A stretch of DNA of 64,000 nucleotides from Melanocharis versteri (lineage: Eukaryota > Chordata > Aves > Passeriformes > Melanocharitidae), in contig VZTG01004393.1 of the NCBI GenBank assembly GCA_013397845.1, positions 620,001 to 684,000 on the forward strand. Reading direction: 5' to 3'. Under the pieces are notes generated by a model. The model was not told the origin of the DNA. It ran no database searches and saw only the letters and a program-made list of their open reading frames with translations. Of the stretch, positions 12,701-27,700 are shown piece after piece. Position 1 is the stretch's first letter. Every line of letters begins with the position of its first letter. The position numbers were made by a program, and so were the translations under genes.

Positions 12701-15700
12701 CTCAGTATTTTTCCTGTTTGTGTAGTTCACTGCATTGTCCTGATTCGGTTGCACTTTGTACCCTAACACTGGAAAGAAGTTAGAGGTTGGGATATTTTTC
12801 TCCCCTTTTGTAAACTAAACATTCCAGCAATATTTGCGGTTTAGAATAATATCGGAAATCATTAGGAAACAAAGGCCTTCAGAGCAAAGCAAAAGGCTTG
12901 GAATCTTAGGTGATGGCAGAAGAAGGCAATAAATCATACACCATGAAACAGTAAAACCAGACAATTATTAAGATCTCAGTTCTTCAAAAGCAGATACTTC
13001 TTATTTCTTATTTTGTAAGGCAAATTTGAGATCATTAAAGCCCTTTTCTCAAAAGCCCCAAAGAATAATGAATGTAACCATAATTATATGGTAAGGAAAT
13101 TGGTTTCAAACTAAAACCATTTTTAAACGTGAAAAATTTGACCTAAGGAAGTGCTTATACAGTAAAGAACACTCTAGTTGGTTCTGAGTTCAGGTGTGTG
13201 AAATTAAACCTATTTCCAGTACAACTGAAACTCAAGTTTGTTTTCCTGTCCTTCTTCTAGCTACTAATATTTTTCAGTTTTATTAACTCTGTGCTACTCA
13301 ACAGAAAAACCAAGCCACCTCTGAAGAATTCATTTTAGTGTAAGGTGCAAGTGAGCAGCTAATTAGAGACAGACACACTGGACTTTATTTAATCTAAACA
13401 TCTAAAATCTTGCTTCTTGACAGTAGCTATAAAGTGTCTTACAGGATGAGACAGATGCAAAGTTACTGAGGAAGCTTCCTCCCGGATAGTTTTAATTTTG
13501 GAATAGTCCTAAATTGGTTCAGCATTTACTTCTCCCCTTACAAGATTTACCTTAAGTAGGTCATGTTCACCAAAACTTTGGGAGTAGCCCCAAGTCAATT
13601 TTCTTGGTTTGGTTGGATCTGTCCAGGCAAACAGGCATACCTGCCTTGGTTTCAACTCCATTTCCTCTTGTAATCCACTGCAGGTTAAAAGAAAAGGAGA
13701 AAATAACAAAATTCACTGGTTAAAAGCACTGATGGAAGTGGCAAACCCTAGTGCTAAATACTCCACCCCTCCAGCCTCCAGGGGTCAGGCATGAAGGGCC
13801 TAAGCTATTTACCCTAGACAAGTCCAGCTGTAGGTTCATCAGCTCTTGGTGATACCTAAGTGATATCTTGGTGATATTTTGGTGATGTTTAACCAGGATA
13901 TCCCCTGACTAAACAACCAATGGTGAATTGTTTCTTTCACGTACCTCTGTTTATATCTGAGAGAGTCCCACGGAGTGTGGTTAACAATCAGAGCTGGTGC
14001 AGCTCCCTCGTGGTAATCTGTGAAGCTTATCACAGTAGAATGCTCCGAGACATTCACATCTACCAGCAAGCCCCCATTCTGGAGAGGAAATTAGACAAAG
14101 CCTAGTATTTGTTCTATGCATTAATTCAATCTAGAACTACGATAAGCATTACCTCCAAAGACTTCACTGAACATGGTACCTTTATAAACACATTCCCTAA
14201 TGCTAGGCTAGGGTGAGTTCTGAAATTATAATATTCTTCATTTGAGTCAAATTAATTTAACCATGAACTGTGTCTCCAACATGTAGTAGCTTATAAAAAA
14301 TCCTAAAATTGACTGTATTTTTTGTTACCTATTTAAACAACCTGAAGGCACCCAAGACATACCCTCTGCAAAAAGCCCAGATGTCAGACATGCAGTATAC
14401 CATTTTAACTAAATAGAGCTGTTCAGTTTGCTATATGCTTGTCACAAGTAAATCAACTTGACTACACAGCTATGAAAACATTAACAACACTGCAAACTTG
14501 ATTCATAACCTTTTTTATGCAACAGAACTGAATGAAGTGCAGTGTACCCACAACTTAAGGCACAAGGTTTTGATCTTGATGATTTTAGCGAGTCAAGCTA
14601 CCATAGGGCTAAAATGGAGAATTAACAACAGACTACACAAAGTCAGTCTCACCAATTCTTCCAGTTTCAGCAGAGTACCATTATCCTGAACTTTAAACAG
14701 GAATGGTTTAGATGAGCTTTCATAGCCAACTACTCTTACACAAAGTTCACCAGATGAGTTTTCAGGCCAAAATGGAAGACACTGTAAGACAAGAAATACA
14801 CATGACTTCAACATTTCATATATGTTCAATATGGTAACCCAGCAGTAAAATAAACAGGCTTGTGTGACTAAGACTATTTCACATGCCTTAGTTCTTATCC
14901 AAGTATCTCCTGATGAACATATCTATCTGCTAAGTTACCTGAACTAAAGGACTTGATTAATGTACCAACATATGCAACCTGTCCTGTTCCAGTTCCCTCG
15001 GGATGTGAAATATCCGTGTCATGCCACCAGAAGAGACAGCTTCCATAAGAGAAGTGCTCTTTGTTTAAGTGACACCCAAACACCAGTTGTTCGTCTACAA
15101 TGATATCAAAAGAAAAAAAAAATGAAACATTACCTCTGAAGCTGAGATATAATTCCATTTATTAGTTGGAAGAGAACCATTAGGACCAATTTCTCCAACT
15201 TCAAGTTCCAGAGAAGATTTGTTTGCTATTGTGTAGAATGGAGTGAAGGTAACTATCCTGGTAAGATTGAAACTGCTCATTCTGATGCTAACTCCAACCT
15301 GTTGAACAAGGAGAATTTGAGTGAATAATCAACAACAAGCTAAGAAGAAAAGTCAGGATGGAAAAAATAGAAAAGCCAACATCAGTTCAACTATGAACCC
15401 TACCACACAGCACTCCTTTTCTGACCACCTGAAGTAAAAGCACCAAACATGCAGTAAAATCAGCAGATTATGCAACACAACTAACACAAGAGTAAACTGA
15501 CAGGTTTAGCAGTAGCATTTTGCAGCTGTAGCTTTTGTGGGGATAATCCACCAGAAATCCCTAGAGTAAATCATGACAACTTAAAATGACCATTATCATC
15601 AGGAAACAGTTAAAGAGTACATGAAAACACAACTCCCCACATCTCTTTGCTCTGCTCAGCTGTGGAAATGTAGTCTTGGATAAGGAGTGCAGATCTAAAC

Positions 15701-18700
15701 ACTTGCCAACAATTGTGAACAACTGAGCATGTTCATCATTGTGTTTTCAAACAGCTGAGTACTGCATATTTGTAGAAAAGAAGTCAAGCCAAAAGAACCC
15801 AAAGAGAGCTTCACAAATCACAGAAACAGATCTTACCAGATAGTCCATGTTATTAGCTGAACACTTGACACATCCATAGCTTCCTACAGTATCAAGGGAA
15901 AAGCTACTGGACCAAGTGCTAGTTGAAATACAGAGCTGGATCTACACACAAAAAAACAACAACACACAAAGTAATTCAGTACACTCATTTTCATTCTGTA
16001 GTTAATGCATTATGGCGTGCAATCACATCACATATAGCAATGTAAAGACAACACTTCAGTGCTTTAAACACCTTTAAATTAGCACAACCTAAGAATGTAG
16101 TATTACTATTCATATTGTGATTTATTAATCTGTGATTGAGTTCTGGGAAAGATGCTACAGTAAAAGGTATCAAAGCAGAGTAGTTCTCATTGACTCATGC
16201 TCATGACAGCACACAGATGGGAAAAAAAGCCCACAACCTCGTGGTGCTTCACAAACTTGAAGAGATGGAAGGAAATAAACAAATGAACACTGTTTTTTCA
16301 ATAATTTCTTCAACTATTGTTAGGTAAAAAAAGCTATTTAAAAGGAATGAAAGACCACTTCCAAAAAAACTTCTACGGCAGTACTCTTCACTTGGCCATG
16401 TAAACATCACATCATACCAAAATCAAAAGAAACGTGTTTAACACAAAACAGAATATTTACAGTGTGCATTTTAAATGTCCAAATACCAAAGAAAGCAGCA
16501 GTCAAATTAAGGCCTTTACACTTAAAAACTACATTAAAACATTCCTTATATAAAATAGGCGTGTGTTTTCCCCCTCAGACCATGCCCTTAAGACTGCCAT
16601 CAAAAGTAAGCGTACCTTGTTCTTACTAAAGATATTTTTCTTCTTAAATGAAAACAAAACAATATCTCTGTAGTCTGCTGGATGCTTCACATGAGTGTCT
16701 TCATCTCGGTACTGGAGAACACGGGAAGTCTTGTTGATAATCCAGTAGGGACTGAACACGGACAAAATCATACGGCTCCCAGTCCGCCTCATATGGATGT
16801 AAACATCCACTGTCATCTCTGAGGCAGAATGAGATGTGAAACGCACAGGAAAAAATTCAGACATCCCATCACAAATTTTAAGATGGCCATTCCAGTCTTT
16901 GCCTTGATATTTTAACAACACAAGCTCCATTATTTCTCCATTGATTCTTGAATGAAAAACATCTGCAACACTCCCCTCAGTTAATTCACAGGCTTCTGCG
17001 GTTCCCTGTAGCAAAATTATACAAGGCAAATTAAGTTTTCAATACATAAAATGTAGGTGTTCAAGAACCAGCATTTTATTCTCTTGTAGGATGTACATTT
17101 CAGATACCTCAGTAACCCATGTCCTAATCTCCAATCACTTTCACTTGAGATTGATCCTGTGAATAATTTGAGATCAACAGCACTTTACCTGCAGAGCAGT
17201 AAAGACTGCTTAATTCTGGATTTCAGGAGGGCAAACTAGTTCTAACATATCCTCTGTTTCCACTCTTTCCCTCTCTCCTCCATGACTTCCACAGGATTTT
17301 GGCAATGAGTTCTTATTCATATTCTTACAATACTGGGTGTAACACTGCACTGGACTATGCTGCAGATGTACAGCCAGGATTTTTCACACTTAAGACCCCC
17401 TAAGTCACAAACTCACCAGTTCTGCCATACTATCTGGTAGCACAACTTTGCTCAGGCAGTAGCATCCAACAACAATAGCTTTCCTAATTTTTACTGATAA
17501 ACATTTTTACTGATAAACAGTATATTTTACTGTATGGAATAGTGGCCAGGCTTGATTAGCCCAGGGATGTGAAGACAATAAGCCTAACCCCTGTATAGGT
17601 ACAGTGACTTCAGAAATAGATTTTAATTACTGGTTTCTAGCTCCTCAGTCAAGACAACAGCACTCTGTTCTACATTCTGTTACTCCAAGTACTGAAGTAC
17701 AATGGAGGTGAGGAAATCTGGGAATAGTGCCATTGGAATGCTAGACAGAAGTGAAAGAAAGATCTTTAATGAATGCCACAGCCAGTTATGCAAGTAGGAC
17801 AAAACAGAACAAACAAGGATGGTGCCTCTAAATGCTCACACCTGTTGTATTTACTAAAATCACTCAGCCTTAATGAAGAAATACTAGATACTGAAAATGC
17901 TGAACAGACAGGGAAACGGTCTGTGTAGCATCCTTCAATGATTCTTCCGATTTGTGCAAGTGAGACCTCACAATAATCATCAGTAAAGAGTAAGTGAGAA
18001 TGGAGAGAATTTGCATTTTCTACATAGAAAAGAAAAGCTCTAGAAATTACGGATGCTTTCTCTTATACCTCTTCTTGTGAAGCTAAAGACAGCTTGCAAA
18101 ATACAAACAGAATCTCAGAAGAATGTAAAAGAAAAAGACTAATCCAGTACAGGATTCCTGTTTAAGGAGCAGGGCAGAGCTGGCCAGGTATACACAAATT
18201 TAAAACAATCCCCTAAACATCCAGAATCAATTATCTGCCTCATTCATTTACAATAGAAAATAAAAAACCCAACATTCGGCATCTTCCACACTATGTTCAC
18301 CTTCACTTCTAAGTAAATGTATTCTTACTTAAAAACCAAGTAAAGGATTTACAAATAAAACCATAATGTAACTTACCTCAAGTAAGTATCTCAAGGAGTA
18401 TGGTAGAAGATTCCTCACAGTCAGTGTAGGGTAAAGGTGGATAATGTAGGCAGGATCCGACTCCTCTCCAGAACTTGAAATAAAATTTAATTCATCAGGT
18501 ACAGCTGTTGAGCTGATTATTAGAGGCAAGAAACTGGCCTCAGTGGCTGGGCACTGTAACAAGCACTTGACTTCGTTGCTCCTGTGTAGCTCTTCCCTCC
18601 AGGCAATGTAAGTTGTACACTCCTTGAACTGACCCTCGAATATTCCTGTTGGTCGAACATACAGATGGCACCTGTAGGAAAACCGCAGGAATTGTACACA

Positions 18701-21700
18701 ATGGCTTTGCACTGACACCTAACTTCATCCTTTTTAAAGTCATGGCTAACATTCTGAAGTGCTTTTGCAGCACTCTAATTACCTAACAAAGACAGCACTT
18801 TGGAGTTTTAGTCCAGTCAGGAAGACTTCCATGTGCAAATTAAGGTTTCCAAACTAATGCTGTGTTTGTGCATCAGTGTCACAGAGACTGGCCCTATAAA
18901 GCAGGGAAAACGTACCTGTATGAATGCAAAGGGACATGAAACTCTTCCTCTGGCTTGGATATGCCAATTGGTTCCAGCAACTTGGAGCCTTTAGCCAGTT
19001 TATAGATCACAAATGGAATTGAGAAATGGTTCTTGATCTAGAATCAAAATGTGTAATTTTTCATAACATTTCTATAGTACAAATTTTTAAAGGAAAAAGT
19101 ATCAATAACAAGGAAAAACAACATTAGTAAATTTAACCAAATTCCTCTAGAAAACAGACTTGAGCTGTCTTAATACACAAGTATATGAGAAAACTCTGTT
19201 TTAAGTCCCATGAATTGAAAAACACGCTTAAAATAGCAAGTAGCATAAAAAGTACCCCAAATGGGTACAAATGAGGATATTAGAAAGCCAAACAGAAAAG
19301 GGAAAACCAAAGGAAAATTCATGTAACAAATAGAGCTAAATACTTGGTAACTGGCCTTTAAGTAACATTTTGGAAAAGTATCATCTCGAAAAAATGCATT
19401 AAGGAAGAAAAGAAAGGTGGCTCATTGAAGAGCCCCGCTTTCAGGGGTCTGGTTTCTGTGATTGGGTTTTTACCTGCAGAGGAGAGCGCACAGTAATGAC
19501 TTTATTTCCTTCCATAACATCAATCTGCACAACAATGGAGTCCAAGTGATCGGCAGCATCTCTGATGTCGTACAGGCGGCGGCCTGGCTTGGCCACGGGA
19601 ATGTTGAGCACCTCTTTATATCCCTGAAGTTCTGATCCACGAAAACAGATAAAAGTCTTTATTAGCAACACAAATCACAATACCATTTCCTATTTGAACA
19701 GTACTTAAGCTTCTTAAAACTCAGCAACAACCAGGACCAAAGTACCCTCTGGCAAAAGCACCTTAAATGTTAACTGAGTACCACTGCAGGAAAGCTTTAG
19801 GGTCCAAATACTCCTCAACTCCATGACTTTGGATTATGATTTATACACAGCATGGGAAATACCCCAAGCAGTTATCAAAGGTATTTGACGGCTGAGTTAA
19901 CGAACACAGAACAAGCTTTGTATCATGGCCAAGTACCTTCATATGGGATGTGATGGAAAGGGAAAAACTCAGATGATTATTTATTAGTAGCTATTGTAAC
20001 CTGTTTTCTTAGGAATATTTCCTAGCAATGGTAAAAACACAGAAACACCATAACTGGTCTCAAGTAGCTGGGTAACTACAGAAAGCCAAATAAAAGTAGT
20101 GATAGGAGAAATGGAAATCTTGTTTAACAGAAGGTGGGACACACAGGCCTATGTCACAGGGGCCTCTAAGATAGTCTATCAATTACTCCCCTAGAATGTC
20201 TTCCAGTTCTCCCAAGGGGTAGAAGAAAATACTGCTCTTTTCACTTTCTGAAAAACTGGTGTGGAGGAATTTTCCATCTTTTTAAGAAGCCCAGTACCTG
20301 TTTTGTGGTATTTTTTTAACTGGCATCAATATTCAAAGGTAATTCCAACACAACGCACTTGACCTGAATTTCTATCCCATCAAATTTAACTCCTATCTTC
20401 CCATGCACAGCCTGTCATAATAAACAGTGTTCCTTAGCATAATACCTAAATTTAAAGAGAAGACAGAGCTTTCCTGTCGGTACAATGCAGACAACCTTCC
20501 TCGCTGGGGTGCTTCAAAAACAGAGTATTCCAGTTCCATGCTCTGACCAGTTTCTATTTCATTCATGTTTTCTTTTTCAACTGAACCCACTATCCGAAAA
20601 TTGGAGCCAGGAAGCACTTTGAGAGAAACACCCAGAGCATTTTTCACTATGAAAGGTGCTGTCTCTTTAAACGAATAGTAAAAGGTGGATGCAGTCGCTT
20701 CTGAAAATGCCTGTAAATAACATATACAATATGTCATACATAAATAGCCACAATAACATACCTATAAGGGCTTTAAAAGACAGTTCCCAGCAGCTACCTT
20801 TTTAAAGAGGGGAGGAATTATATACAGCAAGACCTATGTTTTGTATAGCAGTATTTCAGGAAAGTAAAGGTTACTTCCAGAGAATTTCATTTTATTCTGT
20901 GATTTGCAGCAAATCCTGACGCTACAATAAGCATTTATGCTCCTCACAGGGAATTTTTCCAAATCTTAGGTTGTAAGAGAAACATAAGATCTGGGACATA
21001 GAAGTCACAAGGACGTGGAACATGTACAAGCTCCAAATTCAATCACAACTTGTACTCAGAAACTTTTGTTTGGTTACACAGAAGCCAGAGTAACTGACTG
21101 CCAATACAGACTCACAGCATAAGCAAGTACTTAGAGAACTGCTGTGCATTTAGAATTAAAAAATAAATAGGTGTAAGTCACATTCAATAAAAACAGCTTG
21201 ATTTAGTGACCAAAATTTCTTCACCCCAAAAAAAAAAGGAGGGAAAAGCAGCCTTGACCATTCATAAGTACACCTACTATCACAAGAAAAATAGGGGGAA
21301 AAAATATTTTTAACAAACGGGACATTCTACTCCTGCAGTTTAAAGGCCAATCCTAAAATGCACACTTTTCCTAGTATACAATTAAGCAGAAAATACGGAA
21401 AGGAAGTAAATTTCTGTCTTAGTATTTCAGAAGGAGTACTGTGAAAGTACAGTTGGAAAGAGCTGTGCATGTAAGAGCATTTCATGTTCATTTAACCTGC
21501 ACGTATGACACTTCCTTAAGTCCTGCATAGGTACATTTGTTGTTCTGACACAGAATTTGCTTCTTTCAAAAGATACCACCTTTTTGCTGAGCCTAAAGGA
21601 GTCATTTGAGTAAAACTCCTCAGCCCTTCCAGGTAACATTTGTCAGAGCTGCAGAACAGCCACTGACTGGCAGCCAACACAGTTCTTAAACCAAAGAAAA

Positions 21701-24700
21701 TTCAGAATTTCTTATGGAAGCACATAACTGAGCTCCTTCTGCCTGTTGGGGTTACCTTGGCTAGGTTACTGAAAACAGCAAGACAACATTTGGATATTGT
21801 TATATTCATTGTATCCATTGAAGAGATGTTAATTGCCGTTTGTGGCTCAGGAATAACAATGAAATCATCCCCAGGCAGCAGACTTCTCTCTTGGACAGGG
21901 TTAGTCTTCATCTAAAAGAAAAATTTCATTAGACAATTACAAACCTATAGGTTACTTTCTCCTATGGTAAAACAGGAAAAAACTACTTGACTTACACTTG
22001 ACTATTTCGCCAAGCAAAGTAATATCGACTTTGCCTTGTAAATCTCAGATGCTTTAAACATGGAAATTTTATACCAACATAGAAGGCAAGTTAGTTTCTC
22101 TTCTTTGCATGGTTACACGCTCCATTGTGTCCATGCATTGATAATCCACATTATTCAGAAAAACCTTAAGATTTCTAAAGAATTATTTTTTTCCCCATGT
22201 AAAACTGCATAGCTCCTTCAAGCAACAGCATTTAAAAAGTCAATGCCCCACAAAACTTTAAAGAAATTAAAAAATAACTGCCTATTCAAACCGTTTCACA
22301 CAGTGTCAAGTATCTTTACATACCTCCAGCTTTAAATTCCATTGCTTCTTTCCTCCTTCGACTCGTTCAATAAGCGGCTCCCACACTGCATAGGTTTCAT
22401 TGTAATAATGAACCTAAAGAAATAATCAAAATTAAGTAAGTTATCTAAATACAAAGCAATTATTATGAAAAACATTAATAAGAAAACAATAAATCTTCAT
22501 TTCACTTTTTGGAGGTCTAGCATTAACTTTTAATGGTTTTAAAAACTACACACAGAAGAGTAATATACCAAATATTTTTCATAAATTACACCATTTTTGA
22601 AGAGTTCATTCCCTGGCTTACTTTGAGAGTAACCAAGCATCCTGGTAACTCCATATCTTTTTAACACTTTCAATTAACATAATCAAGTCTCTTATCTTCT
22701 CCTACACGGTTTGAGAGAATGACTTTGAGACCAGAAACTTCAATGCCACAAGTACTATATTGTACTATGAAATAACAATTAGTTTGAACTAATTATAGTC
22801 CGAATCTGGTCCACTGGAATGATTCTTGTAACTCATAGCCAACATGAAGTTTTTAATTTGTTTTCATCACCGCAAATCTGAATAGAATCTGTGGACTCAA
22901 TAGTTCTGCATGCTCCCTTTCAGCTATTTTGCTCATCCATTGTGGAACCACAGCGACTTCCCCCAGAGATACACGATTAGGCATCCAAACACCACCATGA
23001 TATGCACATCTGGCAATGGAAGAAGGCTATTTGTATATCAAAGAACAGAATGAAGAATGAAGTAATTTGGTAAGCTGACAATGGGTAGTAAATGTATTGC
23101 ATAGAGCAGCTGCACATCTGGTTGTATGAAATTTTAACATGCTGCCTCCATAAAAGACTTGTACCATCTTGGAAGGGTATCTCATTTTGAGAAGAGAGTG
23201 TAACTTCTACCTTACCAATAAACACAATGCTGGAGAAACAAACAAAAGGGGGGCAATAAGAGTTAAATGTGAATATTCAAGTAAGCCAAGCTCATTGTTC
23301 ACACAGCAAAACTTGAATATGCAAAAATAATACAGAGACAGAGGACTAGATTACTTCACAGAGCAACTGCCATTAAAATCTATTGATTTCCAACTTTCTG
23401 TACAAAGCATATTATGCTTACCTGCCTGACTAAAGAACTCCTGAGAGTATTACAATTTAAACCTATCATTAATTCAGCACATATAAAGTGTATTAAAAAG
23501 TTACCTGAACTCAGGAAACCTGCAGAAGTGGTTTAAACTGCTAACAGTTTGACCCCACATACCTCTAGTGACATACCAGCAGTGACCTCCGTCAGCGAGG
23601 ACCAGTTTTTAAGAACACCTGAAAACGTAGATTCCACTAACAATAAAGGGACAGTTCGATGTCCCAGACCACATTCCAAGGTCATCTGAACCGATTTCAC
23701 TAAAATGTCAAATTTCTCTTGCTTCAGAATCTGTTCATGGTCTTTAAAAGTTTCTGTTGCTTCTGTGGCTATGTCAACACCAAGAAACCACGTATTGCAC
23801 TCTTCTATAGGCTTCACTTGCCATAAATTCTCAGAAACTTCAGCTGCTCCTCTAGAATCCTCTTCTGTTGTTTTGGGTTTTAGGGCAGCCATAATAGTCA
23901 TGACAGTATTCAAAATTATCGGTGATATCTCAAACAAAGAAAAAATTTTTTATTAAAATACAAAATCTGTGATAAATGGAAATAGGAAACATGAAAAGTC
24001 TTTTAAGAGATGCAACTTAATTTCCAAGGAAGAGAATCCATTCATGGACCTCCTCATGTTTTTCTTTCCTGCAAAATATCCCAAAAATAGTGGTGGCAGC
24101 AGCAGCAGAGGGAAGAGTTATTTGGTAACTTTGGAAGGAAGTGGTAGGAGGAATCCTAGAATCTGAAGTATTTAAATTATTCCTTTTTGGTCAAGGGACT
24201 GTCAAAATGACGAACACACAATGACTTTTTCAAACACAGAGCAGCTCTAAAAGTGCTTATTTCTGGAATTAAACTAATGGGGAAAATGAAAACTGTAAAT
24301 AACAATATGCAAATTTTTAAAATTAAAAACAAACAAACAAACAAAAACAAACCCAAGCTACAGCTTGAGAAACATAGCTGTTCTTCCAAAGACAGTTTTA
24401 ATAATCTTACCTTAATAGTTAGTTCCTCTATTGTTACTGCCACAGTGTGTAACCCTGAAGTGTGCACCATATTTTCCACGACCAAAGAACATGGCCGTAA
24501 CACCTGAGTGAAAAACATAATTTGATTAAGGTGACTCCTTAACTCTAACCTTTTCACAAGGTCTTGTATTTTTTTCACCGCACAGGCCAAAGGGGCACTG
24601 ATCCCATGAAGCAACAACATGTTTCAGAGTAAAAACATTCCTTCCATATAGTGCGACAATCTCACACCCAGTTTGCACAAGCACCATTTTGTACTAGAAG

Positions 24701-27700
24701 GTTAAAAGTCAGTGAAATACAAGCTTTTGATATAATGCTTAAAAACCAGACAAAACAAAAACCCAACACACAGACAGTGATAATACAGTAAAAAAATCCT
24801 GAATCCTTAAAAACCTAAATGCATAAGGGAAGATAAGCACATGTGAGACGAACCACACAGGCCACCTTTGTGGCTCAGTGCTCCCTTGGCAGGAATGTGC
24901 AGATGAAGTTCCAGACAAAAGGCCACCCAGGACTCCACTGCAACAAGGAAACCAACAGGCAGCAAAAACACTGCAAAAGATCTTGGGTTTCAAAACCCCT
25001 CATACAGTTTTTTCACTAAGAAACTTTTAATGTAATTTACAAATGCACAGCATAGGTTTTAGACAGAGCTCTAAGTGCTCAAGTCTTGCACCTACTGATA
25101 AAAGATTCACCCTTAAATGGCACAGGCCCCTCCTCTCTTCTGAGTAATCAATGATATGCAAACTGAGAGTTTTGAGCACTATAGATATGCCAGCTAAGGG
25201 ACATGTCTGCCAACAGTTCTAATTACTTTTTTCATTATGAAACACTGGTTTCCTTACCGTAGTAACATTCTTGTCTTGTTTTCCTTTGAGAAAGGCACAG
25301 GCCAACACTTTGAAGGCCTTCACTTGAGCAGTCATCCTCTGTGCAAACTTGTCTGACGTCAGAGAAAAGTCACATTGGAAGGAAACTTTTAAGGCAGGGG
25401 CATCAGCATTGGTCAAATTAGCAACGAATACAATTTCAGGATCCATAATCACAGCTTTTACTGACATGTTTGGCCGTACAGATATTTCTGTGAAAATAAG
25501 TAAAAAACCCACCTTGAACATAAAAACCAGAAAGAGGAAAGCTATCTACTGTGTCAGTGGCCACTCTACACATTCTGAACAATAAACTAATTTCTTAAGT
25601 CTGATACCAAGACAGCATCTTGAAAACTTATGGAGGAGTTATCTTCAGAATGAAATCTGCAAAGGAGGGGAATGGGAGTGGGTGGAACTTGGTTTTACAG
25701 ACCTGTTTCTGCCTTGGATTTCCCAGAAGCAACTTGCTTTAATTGGAACTGTGCAGATCCTTCAGCTGAAGATACTGGCATTGACTTAATGAAAAAATGT
25801 GCTACTGTCAACAAAAATTCCATACTAGCACATATGTATAGCTTGTCGAGGACAGCAACAACTTCAGTTCCATTTTTATCCTGCTTATATCTTATATCTA
25901 TCATAGAACTGTCATTTGTGTCATCTTTCTTGTCTATCATTCTGGAAAACAAGTTTAATAAGAAACATCTCAAACATCGTAACACACAGATCTAGGAAAA
26001 CAAAGATGCGTAAATACTGCCATTTTTTCTCCCCATGCCACTTATAAAGAAGAATTACTACATAAGCAAGCAGTGTTTCTTCCAGAAGTAAGAGGGTAGA
26101 GGCTTTTCTAGCAGAAGAGTAATTTCAATTTAAAACTAGTGTGCTACGCTCCTGAAAGTATGCATGCAGCACATAATAATCACACTGAAGTTTCAGTGCA
26201 CACAACTCTCTAGCCGAGGCTGGGTGCTCTCTATTCAGCTGTTCTACAGTTTACTGTAATATGCAGCCTCCAAGATTTCTTTTTGTTTTGGATAACCTGG
26301 GAAATCAACGTAAAAGAGTAGAAACTTGTTAAACATTATTAAAATGACATTGTTCATTGCTTAAGCACAGAGTATGACAGGCCACAACTGACAGCACTAC
26401 TGAGTTTTATCAATTCCATGTGAAGCAAAGTACAGAACAAGGAAAAAGCCTTCCTCATAAACTAGAGTTTTTTCATTTCTGATGCATTCAAACCTACCTT
26501 GCAGTCACATTCTGAATTCCTTCCCTGACATCATCCAAGGTACATGCTTTGAGTTTAACACTGATATCCATGGAGCCATCTGAGAACATCTCCCCCGCCG
26601 ATGCCATGAGATGCAGCCGGAGCTCACCAAGGCGCAATTTGTCACTATGCACCAAAAGCAGAGACTCCTACAGAAGGACAAAGAGCAGCGTTAGTTATCA
26701 CAGAACAAAGCAATGAGATGTTTCCCTTGCTGCTAGCCATGTGCATCGTCATCCAAGAACTGAAGGATCTGATTAGCCTGTCGCTGTCATCAGTCCTCCA
26801 CTCATACAAATTAGTTCAAGAAACTCATTGAGAAAACACAAAAAACCTACTGGGCTGCAGTGAAGCTGTTTCTGCACCACACTGCCAGCAGTTGTTCAGA
26901 ATGCATCACTGAAGGATAATCTGTTTGAACTATAGATCCCTTACCAGAGGATCCCTCCACTCTCATCACACTAACTCATCTACAAGAGCACCTCAGCAGT
27001 AAGTGGGAATTATATGACGGTGAAATTAAAATAAAATCCCATTACAGTGTCTTTCTTCCCTGTGACGCTCATTGCACAAGAATGTCGTAAAAATTATACA
27101 CAAATAACATTCACTATATACAAAGACATGTAAAGCAAGCACTTTCACATCTACACAAAGCAGACTTTATTAAGTCATGAAAACAAGACAACATCTCACA
27201 TCTTTCTCTTCTGTTTTCAGCACAGAGAGGATGCCCATGATTGCTCACACTTGGGGATATGCAAGAGGAAATTATGGGCCATATACACCTTGGATCTGCT
27301 TACAACTCCAGAGGCACCATGTATAGAACTAGCACTATCTGAGCCAACAATTCCTGCTTTTCAAATACTCATTTTTATTTTGGGTAACTGGAATCAAAGT
27401 TTGAATGACCAAATCAAATGCTGGGTGGGTTTGGTCAGTTTAGTAGTATTTTTAGTGTGACTTTCAGAAATGCACACACCTTCCTCTTCTCCTTAAGGAC
27501 ATTGTCTGCCCAAGAAAGCCCAAAGCTCCGTTAGGAAAGCATTACAAAGCAAACACAGCTGATGTAACTTTATTTTTCGGTCCTGAGTTCAGTCCATGTG
27601 AGAAGCCTTGGCTGCCCACCCCACCCGTATGGTAAAAGTTTTGTCACAAACCTGAGTTGGGTCACTGTTGTAGAGAGTTACAGAAAGGGACTCAAAATTG

